Shown here: positions 5,942-7,103 of the stretch, one piece after another | How positions within the stretch are numbered: position 1 is the stretch's first letter | Layout of the letters: every line of letters begins with the position of its first letter | Source: Candidatus Methanoperedentaceae archaeon | GTDB taxonomy: Archaea; Halobacteriota; Methanosarcinia; Methanosarcinales; Methanoperedenaceae | Direction: 5' to 3' | Length of the DNA stretch: 7,103 bases | NCBI GenBank assembly: GCA_027371625.1 | Contig: DAHXMQ010000429.1 | Span: forward strand, 1-7,103 | Made by a program: the position numbers and the translations under genes | The notes under the pieces: model-generated | Seen by the model: the letters and a program-made list of their open reading frames with translations, nothing else | What the model was told of the DNA's origin: nothing | Databases searched by the model: none

Positions 5942-6997
5942 TCACGTCCCTTTATGCCGTATCCACGTAAACCGAAACTTCGGTTTACGCAGTGTTGGGG
6001 TATGCTTTTGCATACCCCTCGTTTGATAAAACTTTTTTAAAGTTTTACGTATGGCTTCGCCATACGTGTCAGCTTCCAATCTTGGCTCACCACTGTCGCG
6101 AAGTATTGTTCCGTTCCTGTTTAAAAGCACGACCCTTTTCCCCGATTTTTTTACAGCCTCTCTCAGTCCGCGGTCGATGAGTGGATTTTCAGTATTATCA
6201 TCGACCATTTCCTGAATCGATATGTATCCACTGCCTTTTAATAGACCCGAAGACACCCATTTCAATATCAGCCCTGGAAGTCCGGCGATTATCACCTTTG
6301 CATCCTTTTTTGCGGCTTTCAATCCTCTTGAGATATCGCTTCCGATGAGTATAACCTCATAATCCGGGAAAAGCAGGTGTGAAAAACGCAATCCCATTCT
6401 TCCTGTAGTGAGAACAAGCCTGTCCGCGTTCCTAATCAGTTCTTCCTTCATTTCACCGAGATGTTCGTTCCAAGGCTCCACAAAACCGGTGGTTCCGAGA
6501 ATGGATATCCCTCCTGTTATTCCCATTTTTGCATTGAGCGTTTGCTTTGCGACTTCTTCGCCCATAGGAGCTGAAATGGTAACGTATGCCCCTTTTGCTC
6601 CTGTCTCAGAAAGCCCCTCTTTTATTGCCTCCTCTATCTGGCGCATTGGAGATGGGGTTATTGAAGGTCTGCCATTTTTTGACCCGATACCTTTGCCTGC
6701 TTTTATTACGATAGTATCATGTTCCTTCGCTTCAGCTACGATTTCCAGTCCTGATGTCACATCAAAGGCATGGTCGCCTGAGTCCTTAAATGCTGAGGCT
6801 CTTCCTTTTTTTGCGACAACAGGAAGCATTGCAGGAAGCCCGGCAGGTGTCGGGACTGAGACCTTCGAAACTTCTTTTTTTAACGAAAGAACCGCGGCTT
6901 TTGCTACAGCCGCTGCGGTAGTTCCTGTAGTGTAACCCCGCCGCAGCAGAGAGCCATCAGATAGCAGTACGTAACGCCCGTTGGATATTTTTTGCAA
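5942..6997 (-). CDS. cbiD: Cobalt-precorrin-5B (C1)-methyltransferase
   Basis: CbiD methylates C1 of cobalt-precorrin-5B to give cobalt-precorrin-6A in anaerobic corrin synthesis. The 351-residue frame carries the diagnostic LLRRGYTTGTTAAAVAKAA at 17-35 and GITGGISILGTTGFVEPW at 159-176, plus LTTGRMGLRFS at 196-206 and IIAGLPGLILKW at 236-247. Both ends are odd. The only usable start upstream of the GYTTG motif is a TTG at 6997, without a ribosome site, and a TAA lies two codons further up. As I recall, archaeal CbiD proteins usually have a few dozen more N-terminal residues before this motif, so the 5' end may be truncated or frameshifted. The last 41 residues (311-351) are encoded through four perfect inverted repeats and form an unusually basic tail ending in TWIRHKGT. 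The core looks intact, so the enzyme may work if the start is used. Confidence 0.9.
   Translation of the reverse strand: MQKISNGRYVLLSDGSLLRRGYTTGTTAAAVAKAAVLSLKKEVSKVSVPTPAGLPAMLPVVAKKGRASAFKDSGDHAFDVTSGLEIVAEAKEHDTIVIKAGKGIGSKNGRPSITPSPMRQIEEAIKEGLSETGAKGAYVTISAPMGEEVAKQTLNAKMGITGGISILGTTGFVEPWNEHLGEMKEELIRNADRLVLTTGRMGLRFSHLLFPDYEVILIGSDISRGLKAAKKDAKVIIAGLPGLILKWVSSGLLKGSGYISIQEMVDDNTENPLIDRGLREAVKKSGKRVVLLNRNGTILRDSGEPRLEADTYGEAIRKTLKKFYQTRGMQKHTPTLRKPKFRFTWIRHKGT
5966..6067. repeat. Array of four tandem perfect inverted repeats in the 3' end of cbiD
   Basis: Four different perfect hairpins follow each other. Plus-strand arms: (1) CGTAAACCGAA / TTCGGTTTACG at 5966-5976 and 5979-5989, which folds as ten pairs with a four-base loop; (2) GGGGTATGC / GCATACCCC at 5997-6005 and 6010-6018, loop TTTT; (3) TAAAACTTT / AAAGTTTTA at 6027-6035 and 6039-6047, loop TTT; (4) ACGTATGGC / GCCATACGT at 6047-6055 and 6059-6067, loop TTC. 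Spacers are 7, 8 and 0 bases. On the coding strand hairpin 4 contains GCGAAGC, known as an exceptionally stable mini-hairpin. They fall in cbiD codons 337-344, 327-334, 318-324 and 311-317, without breaking the frame. The arms differ in sequence, so this is not a CRISPR or a simple direct repeat. There is no T-run to make it a bacterial-type terminator. Confidence 0.9.
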
Positions 6998-7103
6998 GAT
7001 TTAGCATAATTTTTGAAGGATCGATACCAATTTCTGTATCCAGCAGGCTTGCGAACCTTCCGCTCCCCACACCAACTTCCAAACCAAAGCCTTCAGGTTT
7101 AGC
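6957..7103 (-). pseudogene. Truncated class I SAM methyltransferase, runs off the right edge
   Basis: A minus-strand frame enters from the right edge and is open for 48 codons to a TGA at 6957-6959. It reads GLEVGVGSGRFASLL, a textbook motif I, followed by EIGIDPSKIMLNLAK, the end of strand 2 with the acidic ribose-binding residue and the start of the next helix. This is the style of UbiE/Methyltransf_11 enzymes. Such a protein needs roughly another 100 or more residues after this point for strands 3-7, but the frame stops about 20 residues later. The last 41 bases overlap the start of cbiD in another frame, so the downstream half of the methyltransferase is missing here. Removing one base of the A6 run at 6990-6995 would join this frame to cbiD. 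The start codon is beyond the window, and the frame could instead be a 3' remnant left by a deletion. Confidence 0.6.

Noticed and set aside
5966..6067. Hairpin array as a CRISPR array or intrinsic terminator
   Set aside because: The arms of the four hairpins are different sequences, so there is no repeated unit with spacers. No poly-T run follows on either strand, and the array is inside an open reading frame.
6408..6935. 175-codon plus-strand frame opposite cbiD
   Set aside because: The translation is low-complexity (Ser/Ala/Pro-rich) and lies entirely opposite the conserved CbiD core.

Overview
The window looks like a chromosomal stretch of an archaeon, most likely a methanogen or methane-oxidising relative in or near the Methanosarcinia. 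This is an inference from several hints. The cobalamin genes are of the anaerobic (cbi) type. A clear archaeal TATA-like box lies close in front of a gene with no Shine-Dalgarno site. Genes overlap by a few bases with ATGA-type coupling. The CbiD has an archaeal flavour (RRGYTTGTTAAA). No rRNA, tRNA or CRISPR array is visible, and lineage cannot be fixed from sequence reading alone.

Layout, left to right. Bases 2-118 (+) are the last 38 codons of a reading frame that enters from outside; its tail resembles the end of a transposase. An aldehyde dehydrogenase (221-1642, -) follows. It diverges across a 59-base AT-rich spacer from a two-gene (+) unit: a class I SAM methyltransferase (1702-2424) translationally coupled to a small cupin-like protein (2415/2421-2744). 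A 259-base gap (2745-3003) holds what looks like a broken small gene on the minus strand and then a strong TATA-like promoter. That promoter serves a 329-residue protein (3004-3993, +) made of seven exact 32-residue repeats plus a cysteine-rich, zinc-ribbon-like tail. I do not recognise its family.

The right half is one minus-strand operon read right to left: a truncated methyltransferase frame (runs in from the right edge, ends at 6957), cbiD (6997-5942), cbiE (5935-5354) and a 14-TM-type MFS transporter (5361-3994). Spacing is 6 bases between cbiD and cbiE, and cbiE overlaps the transporter by 8 bases. CbiD and CbiE carry out the C1 and C5 methylations of anaerobic corrin-ring synthesis. 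The transporter's tight coupling suggests a job linked to corrinoids, cobalt or their by-products, but this is not shown.

The most unusual feature is at the 3' end of cbiD: four perfect inverted repeats in a row within 102 bases (5966-6067), all inside the reading frame, encoding a basic C-terminal tail. The 5' end of cbiD is also odd. It has only a TTG start with no ribosome site, sits inside an interrupted methyltransferase frame, and an A6 run separates the two frames by a single base.
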